Shown: positions 51,228-63,868 of the stretch, one piece after another | Layout of the letters: each line of letters opens with the position of its first letter | How positions within the stretch are numbered: position 1 is the first letter of the stretch | Origin: RH-AL1 sp964235705 | GTDB taxonomy: Bacteria; Pseudomonadota; Alphaproteobacteria; Rhizobiales; Beijerinckiaceae | NCBI GenBank assembly: GCA_964235705.1 | Contig: CAXSDP010000008.1 | Coordinates: forward strand, 29,448-93,447 | DNA length: 64,000 nt | Direction of reading: 5' to 3' | Notes under the pieces: generated by a model | Database searches by the model: none | The model's input: only the letters and a program-made list of their open reading frames with translations | What the model was told of the DNA's origin: nothing | Translations under genes and position numbers: made by a program

Positions 51228-52484
51228 CTACTCGATCAGGATAGCCCTGAAATCGTTGACGTTGGTCAGGGTCGGCCCGGTGACGACGCTGTCCCCGAGC
51301 GCCTGGAAGAAGCCGTGCCCGTCGTTGTCGGCGAGGCTCGCGGCCGGGTGGAGGCCGGCGGCGAACGCGCGGGCCAGCGTGGTCGGCCCGATCACCGCGC
51401 CGGCGATTTCCTCCGCGCCGTCGACCCCGTCGGTGTCGCCGGCGAGGGCGTGAACCCTCCCGTTCCCCTGCAGCGCGATGGCGAGCGAGAGCAGGAACTC
51501 GACGTTGCGCCCACCCCGTCCGACGCCGCGCACGCTGACCGTGGTTTCGCCGCCCGACAGCAGCACGCAGGGCGTCGCGAAAGGCTGCCCACGCGTCGCG
51601 ACCTGGGTCGCGACGCCGGCGAGCACCACGCCGACGTCGCGCGCCTCTCCCTCCAGGCTGTCACTGAGGATGTGGGGCGTGACGCCGGCGGCGCGCGCCA
51701 CCGACGCGGCGGCCTCCAGCGAAGCCTGCGGGGTGGCGATCAGGTGGAAGGCGGAGGCGGTGAAGCCGGCGTCGCCCGGCTTCGGGGTCTCGCCCGCGCC
51801 GGTGACGAGCACGTCGCGCACCGCCGCCGGCAGGTCGATCGCGTAGCGGCCGACGATCGCCAGCGCGTCGGCGCAGGTCGTGGGATCGGCGACCGTCGGC
51901 CCGGACGCGATGTTGCCGGGACCGTCGCCCGGCACGTCGGAGATCGCCAGGGTGACTACCTTGGCCGGCGCGCAGGCGGCGGCCAGGCGACCGCCCTTGA
52001 TGCCCGACAGGTGCCGACGCACGCAGTTCATCTCGTTGATGGTGGCGCCGCTCCGAAGCAACGCGCGGTTGACCGCCTGCTTGTCGGCGAGCGTCAGGCC
52101 GGGAAGCGGCATCGGCAGCAGCGCCGAACCCCCGCCCGAGATGAGCGCGATGACGAGGTCGTCGGCGCCCAAGCCCCGGACCATCGCCATCATGCGCGCG
52201 GCGGCTTCCAACCCGGCGGCGTCCGGTACGGGATGGCTCGCCTCCACGATCTCGATGTCGCGCGTCGCCGCGCCGTGCCCGTAGCGCGTCACGACGAGGC
52301 CCGACAACGGGCCGAGCCAGTGCCGCTCCAACGCCCGCGCCATCTCCGCCGAAGCCTTGCCAGCACCGATCACCAGCGTCCGGCCGCGCGGCGGCGGGGG
52401 CAGGTGGGCGGCGAGGGTGCGCGCCGGCTGCGCGGCGGCGATGGCGGCATCGAACAGCGAGCGCAGGAACGGCGTTTGATCCAA
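51228..52484 (-). CDS. gckA: Glycerate 2-kinase (GckA/TtuD type, MOFRL family)
   Basis: 418 residues from a TTG at 52484; there is no ATG or GTG in a fitting place and the family begins at about this residue (FLRSLFDAAIAAAQP). Phosphorylates D-glycerate, as in serine-cycle or tartrate/glycolate metabolism. Visible: RTLVIGAGKASAEMARALE near 47, ALISGGGSALLPMP near 122, INEMNCVRRHLSGIKGGRLA, SDVPGDGPGNIASGPT, and the MOFRL ending LLSGGETTVSVRGVGRGGRNVEFLLSLAI then AGDTDGVDG. It starts 21 bases after the podJ-like gene ends and is probably in one transcript with it, without an obvious functional link. Confidence 0.9.
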   Translation of the reverse strand: MDQTPFLRSLFDAAIAAAQPARTLAAHLPPPPRGRTLVIGAGKASAEMARALERHWLGPLSGLVVTRYGHGAATRDIEIVEASHPVPDAAGLEAAARMMAMVRGLGADDLVIALISGGGSALLPMPLPGLTLADKQAVNRALLRSGATINEMNCVRRHLSGIKGGRLAAACAPAKVVTLAISDVPGDGPGNIASGPTVADPTTCADALAIVGRYAIDLPAAVRDVLVTGAGETPKPGDAGFTASAFHLIATPQASLEAAASVARAAGVTPHILSDSLEGEARDVGVVLAGVATQVATRGQPFATPCVLLSGGETTVSVRGVGRGGRNVEFLLSLAIALQGNGRVHALAGDTDGVDGAEEIAGAVIGPTTLARAFAAGLHPAASLADNDGHGFFQALGDSVVTGPTLTNVNDFRAILIE

Positions 52485-52504
52485 GGAGGATGCCTTCGAC
52501 GAGT

Positions 52505-55500
52505 TTACAGCGACGAGATTTTGGGTCGGGCGCTGTTTAGGCGAGAAGCGCCGGCGGCGCCATCCCACCCTCCGGGAGGGGGTGCGACCTCCGTCGCCGA
52601 GATGTTGGCGCTGCGCGGGTGGAACGAGGCGGCCAGGGCCTTGGCGACCGCGAGGTCGTTGGCGCCGAGCTTGGCGGCGATCTCGTCGCGCTTCTTGGCG
52701 GCGTCGGCGTCGTTCTCCCCGGCGGCGATGGCGAACCATTGGTAGGATTGCACGAGGGATTGTTGCACGCCCAAACCCCTTGCGAGCAGGATCGCCAGGT
52801 TGAACTGGCTGTCGTGCACGCCGAACTGCGCGGCCTTGCGGAACCAAGTCGCCGCGCCGTCGTAATCGGGCTTGCCGTCGCCGTCGGCCAGCATCACCGC
52901 CAGGTTGTGCATGGCGCGCGGGTTGCCCGCGTCGGCGGCCTTGAGATAGAGCGCCTTGGCCTTCGCCTTGTCCTGGCCGACGCCCAAACCCTTCTCGTAA
53001 AGCGATGCCAGCCGGTACTGCGCCGGTGCCAAGCCCTGGTCGGCGGCCTTGGCGTACCACCGCGCGGCGGTCGCGAAGTCGCGCGGGACGAGCTTGCCCT
53101 CCGCGTAGTTCGAGCCGAGTTCGAACTGGGCGGCGCCGTCGCCGGCATCGGCCATGGCCTTGAGGCCGGACGGCAGGCTCGGGCGCTGCGCCACCGCGCC
53201 CACGCCGGCGGCGAAGGCGGGCAGGCTCGGGATCGAACCCGTTTGGATCGGGTCGCTGCCGGGGATCGCGCTCGCGAGCGCCGGCGTGGGTTTGGGGAGG
53301 GCGCTGGGCGACAGGTCGCCTGGCGCGGGATTGCTCGACGCGCTGGTGCTCGACGAGGGGGGGGACGTCGGCGCCGCCGCGGGAAGCGACGTGGTCACCG
53401 ACGTCGGGGCGAGTGCGGGCGCTGCCCGGGCCGGCGTCAGCGCCGCCATGCGTTCGACCTTCGCCCGCGGGGCGCTCGCCACCTGCGTGTCGATGTCCTC
53501 CAAGCCGGCGCGCTGCATGATGACCAGCGTCCCCAGCACGACGAAGATCGCCGCGATGGACAACAGGACGGGCTTCTTGTGGGTCGCGACGTACTCGCGC
53601 GAGCGGGCGATGAGGCCGGCGCGCGCCTCGCTGGCGCCGGTCGTCGGACGCTTCATGGCGATGACGGAGGGGTCGTTCTGCGCCGCGTGCGCGGCCCGAC
53701 GGGCCGCCGCTATGAAGTCGGCGCGACCGGCCTCACCGTCGAGGTCGATCGGCTTCGCGCGCGGGCCGTCGGCGAGGGCGGCGTCCGGTGACGCGCGCCG
53801 GATGGGCGACTTGCCCGCCGCCTCCATCATCGGGTCGGGGGCGCCGAGCAGCATGCCCGGACCCACCGCCTCGCGCGAGGCACCCTTGGCCATCGGCCGC
53901 GCGGGCGCGGCGAGTGGCCTGTTCGAGACATCCTCGTCGGCCCTCGCGCGCGGGGCGGGCGCACGGGTGTCGGTGGCGCGAATGTCCGCCGCACGAACCT
54001 GGGCGAGGTCGCCCTCCATCGTCGACAAGCGGCCGACGACCTTCTCGAGGGTTTCGTGGACGGCGTTCAGTGTCGCGTGGGTGCGCTTGTCGGCCTCGTC
54101 CTGCAGCGAGCGCAGGACGGCCAGCTCGTGCTCGTTGCGTCCGTCGGTCGGCGCCGCGACGAGGCCGTACCCCTCGGTGGCGGCCATGCGCAGCGCTTCG
54201 CGCGCCGCGCGGGCGGCGGCCGTATCGACGCTGGCCCGCGTTTCCTCCAGGTGCGCGAACAGGTCCCCCATCGCGCGCTCGATCGTGGGAAGCGAACTCA
54301 AGCCGCCCTCGGCGTCCTCGAAGCGGCTCGACAGGGCGGTGATCTGGTGTTGCAGCGCCTCGATCGCCTGCGTGCCGGCGCCCGGTGCCCGAACCGCCTC
54401 GATCTTGTCGCCGAGCTCGCGGACGAGCCGCTCCAGCCCCGACATGTCGGGTGCGGAAGGGACGGACGCCGGACCCTGGGCCGCCGAAGCCCGGCTCGCG
54501 GCGGCCTGGGCCAAGCCGCCGAGGGCGGAGCCGAACTGGCTGCGGGTGCGGTCGGCCTGGCGGTCGGCGGCCTCGATCGACGCGTCGACCTTCGCCGCCA
54601 GCGCCTCGAGGCGACGCTCGATCTTGTCGAAGGCCGCCGCGCCGGGGGCCGCCGCGATCATCTCCCGGATGTCGTCGGCGGTCGCGGCGAAGGCGGCGCT
54701 GGCGACGTCCTGCGTCGCGCCGGACTGGCGCATCTGCCGGTCCAGGCGCTCGACGAGGGCCGAGAGTTCACCCTCGATGTGTTCGACGTCGAGCGAGCGC
54801 GCCGCGCTCGTCGCGAGCATGTCGCGGATGTCCCGCATCTGACCTTGGAGGCGGTCGAGCGCGGGACGGTCGAGCCCCTTGTCGTTCAGGCCCTCGATGC
54901 GGTCGCCGATCAGGCGAACCTCGTTCTGCAAACTCGCGATCGTCTCGCGGGGATCGATGGCGGCCAGCGCGCGGCGGAGGTCATCGACGACGTCGAGGGC
55001 GGGACGGGCCGCCTCGGTCGCCGCTTGCCTCGCCGCGTCCTTGGTCACATCCCTGATCACCTGCTCGCGCGAGGCTTCGAGCCGGATCGTCAAGGCCTTG
55101 ATGGCGTCCTCGATCGCGGTCACCGAGCCGCGCGGCGCGAGGCCCTTCAGCGCCTGCGACATGCTGGCGATGTCGGAGCGCAGCCCGTCGACCTCCGCCG
55201 GTGCCGGCTGGGACTGGCCGCGACCGGCCATCTCGCGGCGCATGTCCTCGATCTTCGAGGCCAGCGAGGCGATCTCGCCTGAGGGCTCGGTCGAGCGCGG
55301 TGGCACGGGCCTGAACCCGCCACGTTCCGCGTCGGACGGGCTCGCGCCGACGGGTCGCGTCTCCAAGCGTCCCACGTCTCGGCGCGGCGTTGTTGAGCGT
55401 TCATCGTGCCGGCTGTCGTCGTGCCGGCTGTCGTCGAGGCTGCGTTGCCGCCGCGAGATGTCGGCGATGGCGTCGCCCAGTCGGCGGTGGGGAAGCGGGG

Positions 55501-56422
55501 CGGCGCCCTGCGCGGCCACGACCGCGGCCGGCGAGGCGTGCAACGGTTCCGTGCCCATCGGACTCGCGGCGGTGGCCTGTGCCATCCCCTGCTGTCGGGC
55601 GACCACGTCGAGGATCGAGTTCACCTTCGCCTCGAGTCGCCGCAGGGGCGCGTCGGCCTCCGCGTCGAAGGCCGGCGCGTTCTGCCGGGCGATCGCTTCG
55701 GCGGCCCCGCGCCGGCTGATCGTATCGAGACGGGCTTCCAGGCGAGCGAGCGCACCCTTGATCGGGCTGTCGTCGACCGGTGCGGCGCTCAGGCGCGTCT
55801 CGATGTCGGACAGTTTGCGCCCCATCGCGAGCACGGCTTCGCGCTCGCGGTCGCGCTTGGCCTCGTTGGCTTCCAGCATTTTCGCGAAGGAGGCGAGGGC
55901 GTTGTCCGTGCGCGTTTCCACGCGCTGGGCGCGATGCTCGACCGCGTGGATCGCCGCCTCGAGGAGGGCATCCGTCTCCGCGACTGCCGGCGCGGCGCGG
56001 AGGACGCGACGATCCTCGGAGCCACCCACGTCCTCGCGCCACGTTTCGCCGCGCCGGGGTTCTTCCTCGTATCGCACCTCCTCGCGCCCCATCGTGGTGC
56101 GACGTCGCGGCTCCGTTTCGGCGCCGTCGCGCTCCGACCGTGTCGCCCGACGCTTGACCGCGTCCTCGCCCCGGCCGGTCGCCGGCCTGCGATCGAAGGG
56201 GGCCGAGCGGGCACCCAGACGCTCCAACCGCGACGTGATGGCGGCGACGCGATCTTGTCCGTCGATCTCGTGTTCGGCGACGCCGATGTCGGCGGCATGG
56301 TCGGCGATGACGCCGTGAAGCCACTCGCCGAGGGACTTGCCTTGACGGCGCGCCGCCTCGCGGGCCGCCTCACGGGCATCGAAACCGACACCGTTGATGT
56401 TCCAGGGAACAGCCTTGTTCAT
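52505..56422 (-). CDS. PodJ-like polar localization factor with coiled coils and Sel1 repeats
   Basis: 1305 residues from the ATG at 56422; an ATG at 56503 would add 27 residues outside the family. The N-terminus MNKAVPWNINGVGFDAREAAREAARRQGKSLGEWLHGVI is the usual start of PodJ-type proteins of this order. Then come about 850 residues rich in Ala, Arg, Glu and Asp with heptad patterns, one membrane helix near 947-967 (KKPVLLSIAAIFVVLGTLVIM), a Pro/Ser-rich periplasmic linker and Sel1-like repeats (about 1094-1230: AQFELGSNYAEGKLVPRDFATAARWYAKAADQG and three more). No peptidoglycan-binding domain follows. PodJ organises a cell pole and positions the kinase PleC. A 15-bp in-frame duplication at 55406-55435 gives DDSRHDDSRH. 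Confidence 0.82.
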   Translation of the reverse strand: MNKAVPWNINGVGFDAREAAREAARRQGKSLGEWLHGVIADHAADIGVAEHEIDGQDRVAAITSRLERLGARSAPFDRRPATGRGEDAVKRRATRSERDGAETEPRRRTTMGREEVRYEEEPRRGETWREDVGGSEDRRVLRAAPAVAETDALLEAAIHAVEHRAQRVETRTDNALASFAKMLEANEAKRDREREAVLAMGRKLSDIETRLSAAPVDDSPIKGALARLEARLDTISRRGAAEAIARQNAPAFDAEADAPLRRLEAKVNSILDVVARQQGMAQATAASPMGTEPLHASPAAVVAAQGAAPLPHRRLGDAIADISRRQRSLDDSRHDDSRHDERSTTPRRDVGRLETRPVGASPSDAERGGFRPVPPRSTEPSGEIASLASKIEDMRREMAGRGQSQPAPAEVDGLRSDIASMSQALKGLAPRGSVTAIEDAIKALTIRLEASREQVIRDVTKDAARQAATEAARPALDVVDDLRRALAAIDPRETIASLQNEVRLIGDRIEGLNDKGLDRPALDRLQGQMRDIRDMLATSAARSLDVEHIEGELSALVERLDRQMRQSGATQDVASAAFAATADDIREMIAAAPGAAAFDKIERRLEALAAKVDASIEAADRQADRTRSQFGSALGGLAQAAASRASAAQGPASVPSAPDMSGLERLVRELGDKIEAVRAPGAGTQAIEALQHQITALSSRFEDAEGGLSSLPTIERAMGDLFAHLEETRASVDTAAARAAREALRMAATEGYGLVAAPTDGRNEHELAVLRSLQDEADKRTHATLNAVHETLEKVVGRLSTMEGDLAQVRAADIRATDTRAPAPRARADEDVSNRPLAAPARPMAKGASREAVGPGMLLGAPDPMMEAAGKSPIRRASPDAALADGPRAKPIDLDGEAGRADFIAAARRAAHAAQNDPSVIAMKRPTTGASEARAGLIARSREYVATHKKPVLLSIAAIFVVLGTLVIMQRAGLEDIDTQVASAPRAKVERMAALTPARAAPALAPTSVTTSLPAAAPTSPPSSSTSASSNPAPGDLSPSALPKPTPALASAIPGSDPIQTGSIPSLPAFAAGVGAVAQRPSLPSGLKAMADAGDGAAQFELGSNYAEGKLVPRDFATAARWYAKAADQGLAPAQYRLASLYEKGLGVGQDKAKAKALYLKAADAGNPRAMHNLAVMLADGDGKPDYDGAATWFRKAAQFGVHDSQFNLAILLARGLGVQQSLVQSYQWFAIAAGENDADAAKKRDEIAAKLGANDLAVAKALAASFHPRSANISATEVAPPPGGWDGAAGASRLNSARPKISSL
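55406..55435 (-). repeat. 15-bp in-frame tandem duplication within the podJ-like gene
   Basis: Two identical units GTGCCGGCTGTCGTC (plus strand; 55406-55420 and 55421-55435) encode DDSRH twice on the minus strand. Confidence 0.8.
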
Positions 56423-56667
56423 CGAGTCTTCCGCGAGGGTCGAGGACCCTTGTTGGAGCGAAGTGCCGGTGACCGGGCGGGCGATCCTTTGAAGGGTTGC
56501 CATCCCACTCGGTCACCGCGACTTTCGTCCAATGCGGTAAACAAGGCGTTAAACGTGACTGATTATGGCACAGGGACGCGGAACTGTGTCGATCGGCATA
56601 CGATGGTTGTATAATTGTGGCGCGCGCCTATAAGATGTATTTGTTAACTTTTCATGGGGTGCGAGGC
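56423..56667. promoter_or_regulatory. Divergent promoter region of the podJ-like and MerR genes
   Basis: AT-rich for this genome. TATAAT at 56610-56615 and TATAAG at 56629-56634 are plausible -10 boxes reading toward the MerR gene, though no good -35 is evident. On the minus strand TTAA-N7-TTTA (56552-56538) is one base off the CtrA consensus, about 115 bases before the podJ-like start. TTAAC occurs again at 56644-56648. Confidence 0.45.
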
Positions 56668-57108
56668 ATGATGGGCCGGGAAACGTCGATGATTTCCTTC
56701 GAGCAGACCGCGACGGGGGGTGGCGAGTCCACGATCAGTGATCTCGCGCGGAGCTATGGCGTGAGCCTGCGTACGCTTCGCTTCTACGAGGACAGGGGCT
56801 TGTTGCATCCTCGTCGGCAGGGAACGATGCGCTACTACGGTGCCGCCGATCGTATCAGGCTGGAGCTGATCCTCAAGGGCAAGCGCCTCGGCTTCACTTT
56901 GTCCGAGATCCAGGACCTGATCGCCTCGCGGGCCAAGGGTGGCACGCCATCGGTCCCCGATGCCGACGGCAACGACCTCACCGTCAGCCTTGGCCGGGAG
57001 CAGATCGCCGCCCAGATCGCCCATCTCGAGCGGCAGCGCGCCGAGATAGAAGGCGCCATCGCCGAACTGGGTCTCGCCTACCAGCGGATGACGGAACGCG
57101 TCGGCTGA
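56668..57108 (+). CDS. MerR family transcriptional regulator
   Basis: 146 residues from the ATG at 56668 (GCGAGG just before); a GTG at 56617 and an ATG at 56635 could add up to 17 residues. Helix-turn-helix and wing: ISDLARSYGVSLRTLRFYEDRGLLHPRRQGTMRYYGAADRIRLELILKGKRLGFTLSEIQDLI, the usual MerR front half. No cysteine metal site is present in the C-terminal part (IAAQIAHLERQRAEIEGAIAEL, a dimerising coiled coil). Its position 131 bp before a beta-oxidation operon suggests that it controls those genes, as LiuR/PsrA-like MerR regulators do. Confidence 0.88.
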   Translation: MMGRETSMISFEQTATGGGESTISDLARSYGVSLRTLRFYEDRGLLHPRRQGTMRYYGAADRIRLELILKGKRLGFTLSEIQDLIASRAKGGTPSVPDADGNDLTVSLGREQIAAQIAHLERQRAEIEGAIAELGLAYQRMTERVG

Positions 57109-57238
57109 GGCGCCCCGCCGCGAGTGGGGTGAACAGCCGGGTCCCGGAGGCGTTCGGGCCGGGCTCGGCCTCGGCTTGGGGAAGGCGACCTCCTGCTGTA
57201 TGACGCCCGGGCGTGAAGCCCGCGCGAAGGTTGGTCCC

Positions 57239-59142
<1,904 letters not shown>

Positions 59143-59204
59143 AACGGCGCGAGCCGGGTTCCGCGTCCACACGCGGTCGGAGCCGTCGCCTCGCGGACGC
59201 CAAC

Positions 59205-59240
59205 AGGTCCCATCCGATAGGTCCCATCCGATAGGTCCCC
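59205..59240 (+). repeat. 14-bp tandem repeat (2.6 copies) before the thiolase gene
   Basis: AGGTCCCATCCGAT at 59205-59218 and 59219-59232 is followed by a partial third copy from 59233. It lies in the short gap between the dehydrogenase stop and the thiolase ribosome site (GGGGAG at 59242-59247). Confidence 0.8.
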
Positions 59241-59252
59241 TGGGGAGTGCCG

Positions 59253-60461
<1,209 letters not shown>

Positions 60462-60512
60462 TCCGTCGGGTCGAGCGTGCTTGAACCGCCATCATCGAAC
60501 CGGGAACATCCC

Positions 60513-62771
60513 ATGGACCTGAAGACGCTCGACCTGAAGAACTTCCGCCTGGACACCGACGCCGACGGCATCGCGTTGCTCACCTGGGACATGCCGGGCA
60601 AGTCGATGAACGTCATCGACGGGAGCGTGATGGACGATCTCGCCCTGCTGATCGAACACGTCGTCGACACCGACACCATCAAGGGCTGCGTGATCGCGTC
60701 GGGCAAGAAGGCGTTCTCGGGGGGCGCCGACCTCACCATGCTGCGCGCGTCCGCCGGCGCCTACGAGCGCGCGCTCGCCGCCCATGGTCCGGAGGAGGCG
60801 ATGCGACGGTTCTTCGAGGATTCGCGGCGCCTGTCCGTGGTGTTCCGTCGGCTGGAAACCTGCGGCAAGCCGTTCGCGGCGGCGGTGCACGGCCTGTGCC
60901 TCGGCGGCGCGTTGGAACTGGCGCTCGCCTGCCACCACAGGGTGCTGGCGGAGGAGGGCGGCACCGCCGTTGGCCTCCCCGAGGTCAAGGTCGGGCTGTT
61001 CCCGGGCGGCGGCGGCACCCAGCGCGTCGCCCGGCTGATGCCGACCTCCGACGCCCTGCAGATGCTGTTCAAGGGCGAGCAGATCAAACCCAAGGCCACG
61101 CTGGCGACGAACCTGGTGCACGAACTCGCGCCCAGGGCGGAGATCGTGGCCAAGGCCAAGGCCTGGATCGCCGGCGGCGGCAAGGCCGTCGCGCCCTGGG
61201 ACGTGGACGGCTTCCAGCCGCCGTCCGGCCCCGTGTTCAGCCCCGGCGGGATGATGACCTGGGCGCCGGCGAACGCGATCTACCGCAAGGAGACCCACGA
61301 CAATTATCCCGCCGCCAAGGCGATCCTGCACTGCGTTTACGAGGGTTTGCAGGTGTCGATCGACGAGGGCCTGCTGATCGAGGCGCGCTGGTTCACCAAC
61401 ATCCTGCGCACCAAGGAGGCGGCGGCGATGATCCGCTCGCTGTTCATCTCCGTGGGTGAGCTGAACAAGGGTTTGCGCCGGCCCAAGGACGTGCCGCCGT
61501 CCAACCTCAAGGTGATCGGCGTGATCGGTGCCGGCTTGATGGGCGCCGGCATCGCCAACGCCGCCGCGAGCGCCGGTTTCACGGTGGTGCTGGTCGACCG
61601 CAGCCAGGCGGCGGCGGACGGCGGCAAGGCCAAGATCGCCAAAACCTTGGGTGACGCGGTCGCCAAGGGCCGGCTGCCTGGCGCCGCGCGGGACGCGCTG
61701 CTCGCCCGCGTCACCGCGACCGGCGATTTCGGCGCGCTGAAGGGGGCGGACCTCGTGGTGGAGGCGGTGTTCGAGGATCGCGGCGCCAAGAACGCCGTCG
61801 CCAAGCTGGTGCAGCAGGGGGTCGGCGCCGATATCGTCTACGCCTCCAACACCTCGACGCTGCCGATCACCTCGCTGGCCGAGGCTTACGCCAGGCCGGA
61901 GGACTTCATCGGCATCCACTTCTTCTCGCCGGTGGAGAAGATGCGGCTCGTCGAGGTCATCGTCGGCGAGAAGACCGGGGACAAGGCGCTCGCCACCGCC
62001 CTCGACTTCGTCGCCGCGATCGGCAAGACGCCGATCGTGGTGCGCGACGCCAGGGGATTCTACGCCAACCGTTGCGTCGGCGCCTTCATCGGCGAGGGTC
62101 ACGCGATGCTGCGCGAGGGCGTGCCGCCGGCGATGATCGAGAACACCGCGCGCATGGCCGGCATGCCGGTCGGGCCGCTGTCGCTCAACGACGAGATCGG
62201 CATCGACCTCGCGCTCGACATTTCCCGCGCGGCCCAGGCCGACGGTGGCGATGAGGAGGCCGGTTTCGGCGACCTCGCCCTGCTGGAGGCGATGGTCGAG
62301 ACCTACGGCCGCGCCGGGCGCAAGAACGGCAGCAAAGGCTTCTACGATTATCCCGAGGGGGGGCAGAAGTCGCTGTGGCCGGGCCTCGCCGACCTGCAAC
62401 CCGTGAAGCTCGACCCCGACACGCTCGACGTGACCGAGTTGAAGCAGCGTTTCCTGGTGATCCAGGCGCTGCAAGCCGCCAAGGCCTACGGGCAAGGCAT
62501 CGTGTCCGACCCGCGCGAGGCGGATGTCGGGTCGATCATCGGTTTCGGCTTCGCGCCGTTCACCGGTGGCACGCTCTCCTACATCGATGGGATGGGTGTC
62601 GCCGCCTTCGTCCTGCTCTGCGATGACATCGCGAAGAAGCGAGGGCCGCGCTTCACGCCGCCCGACCTGCTGATCGATATGGCGAAGAAGCACGAAACCT
62701 TCTACGGCCGGTTCCAAGCGGAGCAGGCCGGCAAGGCGGAGCGTGCGGGTCAACCGGACCGGGCGGCATGA
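60513..62771 (+). CDS. Bifunctional enoyl-CoA hydratase / 3-hydroxyacyl-CoA dehydrogenase (FadB/FadJ type)
   Basis: 752 residues. N-terminal crotonase domain (about 1-300): KKAFSGGADLTML and HGLCLGGALELALACHHRVL (oxyanion hole), LPEVKVGLFPGGGGTQR with the catalytic Glu. Then the NAD-binding domain from about 330: VIGVIGAGLMGAGIANAAASAGFTVVLVDR, SNTSTLPITSLAEA, IGIHFFSPVEKMRLVEVI with the catalytic His near 470, and the C-terminal dimer domain with DARGFYANRCVGAF. It carries out the hydration and oxidation steps between the dehydrogenase and the thiolase encoded upstream. Its stop overlaps the next start (ATGA, 62768-62771). Confidence 0.95.
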   Translation: MDLKTLDLKNFRLDTDADGIALLTWDMPGKSMNVIDGSVMDDLALLIEHVVDTDTIKGCVIASGKKAFSGGADLTMLRASAGAYERALAAHGPEEAMRRFFEDSRRLSVVFRRLETCGKPFAAAVHGLCLGGALELALACHHRVLAEEGGTAVGLPEVKVGLFPGGGGTQRVARLMPTSDALQMLFKGEQIKPKATLATNLVHELAPRAEIVAKAKAWIAGGGKAVAPWDVDGFQPPSGPVFSPGGMMTWAPANAIYRKETHDNYPAAKAILHCVYEGLQVSIDEGLLIEARWFTNILRTKEAAAMIRSLFISVGELNKGLRRPKDVPPSNLKVIGVIGAGLMGAGIANAAASAGFTVVLVDRSQAAADGGKAKIAKTLGDAVAKGRLPGAARDALLARVTATGDFGALKGADLVVEAVFEDRGAKNAVAKLVQQGVGADIVYASNTSTLPITSLAEAYARPEDFIGIHFFSPVEKMRLVEVIVGEKTGDKALATALDFVAAIGKTPIVVRDARGFYANRCVGAFIGEGHAMLREGVPPAMIENTARMAGMPVGPLSLNDEIGIDLALDISRAAQADGGDEEAGFGDLALLEAMVETYGRAGRKNGSKGFYDYPEGGQKSLWPGLADLQPVKLDPDTLDVTELKQRFLVIQALQAAKAYGQGIVSDPREADVGSIIGFGFAPFTGGTLSYIDGMGVAAFVLLCDDIAKKRGPRFTPPDLLIDMAKKHETFYGRFQAEQAGKAERAGQPDRAA

Positions 62772-63388
62772 CGACGATCTCCTACTTCTTCACGGTGCAG
62801 AGCCCGTGGTCCTACATCGGCCACGCCGCCTTCACCCGCGTCGCCGCCGCGCGGGGTGTCACGATCGATCACCGGCCGGTCAGCCTCGGCGCGGTCTTCC
62901 CCGCGACAGGCGGCTTGCCGCTCGCCAAGCGCCATCCGGCGCGCCAGCGCTATCGGCTGCTGGAACTGCAACGCTGGAAGGAGAAGCGTGGCCGTCCCAT
63001 GAACATCAGGCCCGCGCACTGGCCCTTCGATCCGACGCTCGCCGACGCCGTCGTGCTCGCCGTGGCGGCGGGTGGCGGCGACGTCGAGGCCGTGCTCCCA
63101 CGCTTCTACGCCGGCGTCTTCGAGCGCGAGGAGGACCTCGCCGACCCAATCGTGCTCGGCCGCCTCCTGCGTGAGGTCGGCATCGACGCGGACGCGATCC
63201 TCGATGCCGCCCGCTCCACCGCCATCCGCGACGCCTACGACGCCAACGCCCGGCTGGCGCTCGACCTCGGGGTCATCGGCGCACCGAGCTACGTCCTGCG
63301 CGGTGAGGTCTTCTGGGGTCAGGATCGGCTCGCATTGCTGGATGACGCGCTCGCGAGCGGGCGCGCACCCTTCAGCCCGGACGTTTGA
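62768..63388 (+). CDS. 2-hydroxychromene-2-carboxylate isomerase-like protein (DsbA/GST-kappa fold)
   Basis: 206 residues, ATG overlapping the previous stop. HCCA isomerase pattern: ISYFFTVQSPWSYIGHAAF at the front, where Ser takes the place of the thioredoxin Cys, and the late GVIGAPSYVLRGEVFWGQDRLALLDDAL. These enzymes use glutathione in aromatic degradation; in a beta-oxidation operon the role may be detoxification or isomerisation of an acyl intermediate, which is inference. Confidence 0.87.
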   Translation: MTTISYFFTVQSPWSYIGHAAFTRVAAARGVTIDHRPVSLGAVFPATGGLPLAKRHPARQRYRLLELQRWKEKRGRPMNIRPAHWPFDPTLADAVVLAVAAGGGDVEAVLPRFYAGVFEREEDLADPIVLGRLLREVGIDADAILDAARSTAIRDAYDANARLALDLGVIGAPSYVLRGEVFWGQDRLALLDDALASGRAPFSPDV

Positions 63389-63868
63389 GGGTGACGGCAA
63401 CCCGTCCCATGCCCCCGTCGGCATAACAGCTCCGCGTTGAACCATGAGGTCGCGCCGAGGCTTTCGTGCCATGACCTCGGTTGTCGTCCAGCGATCCGTG
63501 GGCTGGTGCCGGGGATGCGCGAAGGCGGCCGACTGCCGTGATGGATCGCCGGTTCGGACATCCGACATGGTCGTCTACACGTCAGCCCCCCTCGAGCCAT
63601 TCGCCTGGTCTTCGCGCGCTTGCGCGGCGCGCGCCCGGACCCTGAACCGGTTGATCCTTGAAAGACGCCATTGTCCAATATGACATCATACGTCGCATTG
63701 CTTCGCTGGAGCGGGTGGATCATCTCGTGCGGGGACCCAAGTCCATGTACGGCTACCGCTCGTCGCGACGGGCTGCTCGCTGGTGGCGAGCGGAACGATC
63801 GGGATCCGCCGTGAAAGGTTCGCATTCGGATCCCAAATCATTGGGAACGGTCCGAGGATGAAGCCCCC
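63389..63868. other. 480-bp intergenic region, no convincing gene
   Basis: Only short frames with poor codon use are found. 63655-63700 is AT-rich (TTGAAA at 63657, AATATGACATCATACG) and may carry a promoter for the lipoprotein gene that follows. No terminator with a U tract was found after the isomerase gene. Confidence 0.4.

Noticed and set aside
54056..56614. Several long plus-strand frames opposite the podJ-like gene
   Set aside because: The minus-strand protein has the conserved PodJ N-terminus, a membrane helix and Sel1 repeats; the plus-strand products are low-complexity shadows.
63658..63861. A 67-codon frame before the terminal lipoprotein gene
   Set aside because: Non-ATG start, no ribosome site, Arg/Ser-rich translation; more likely promoter region.
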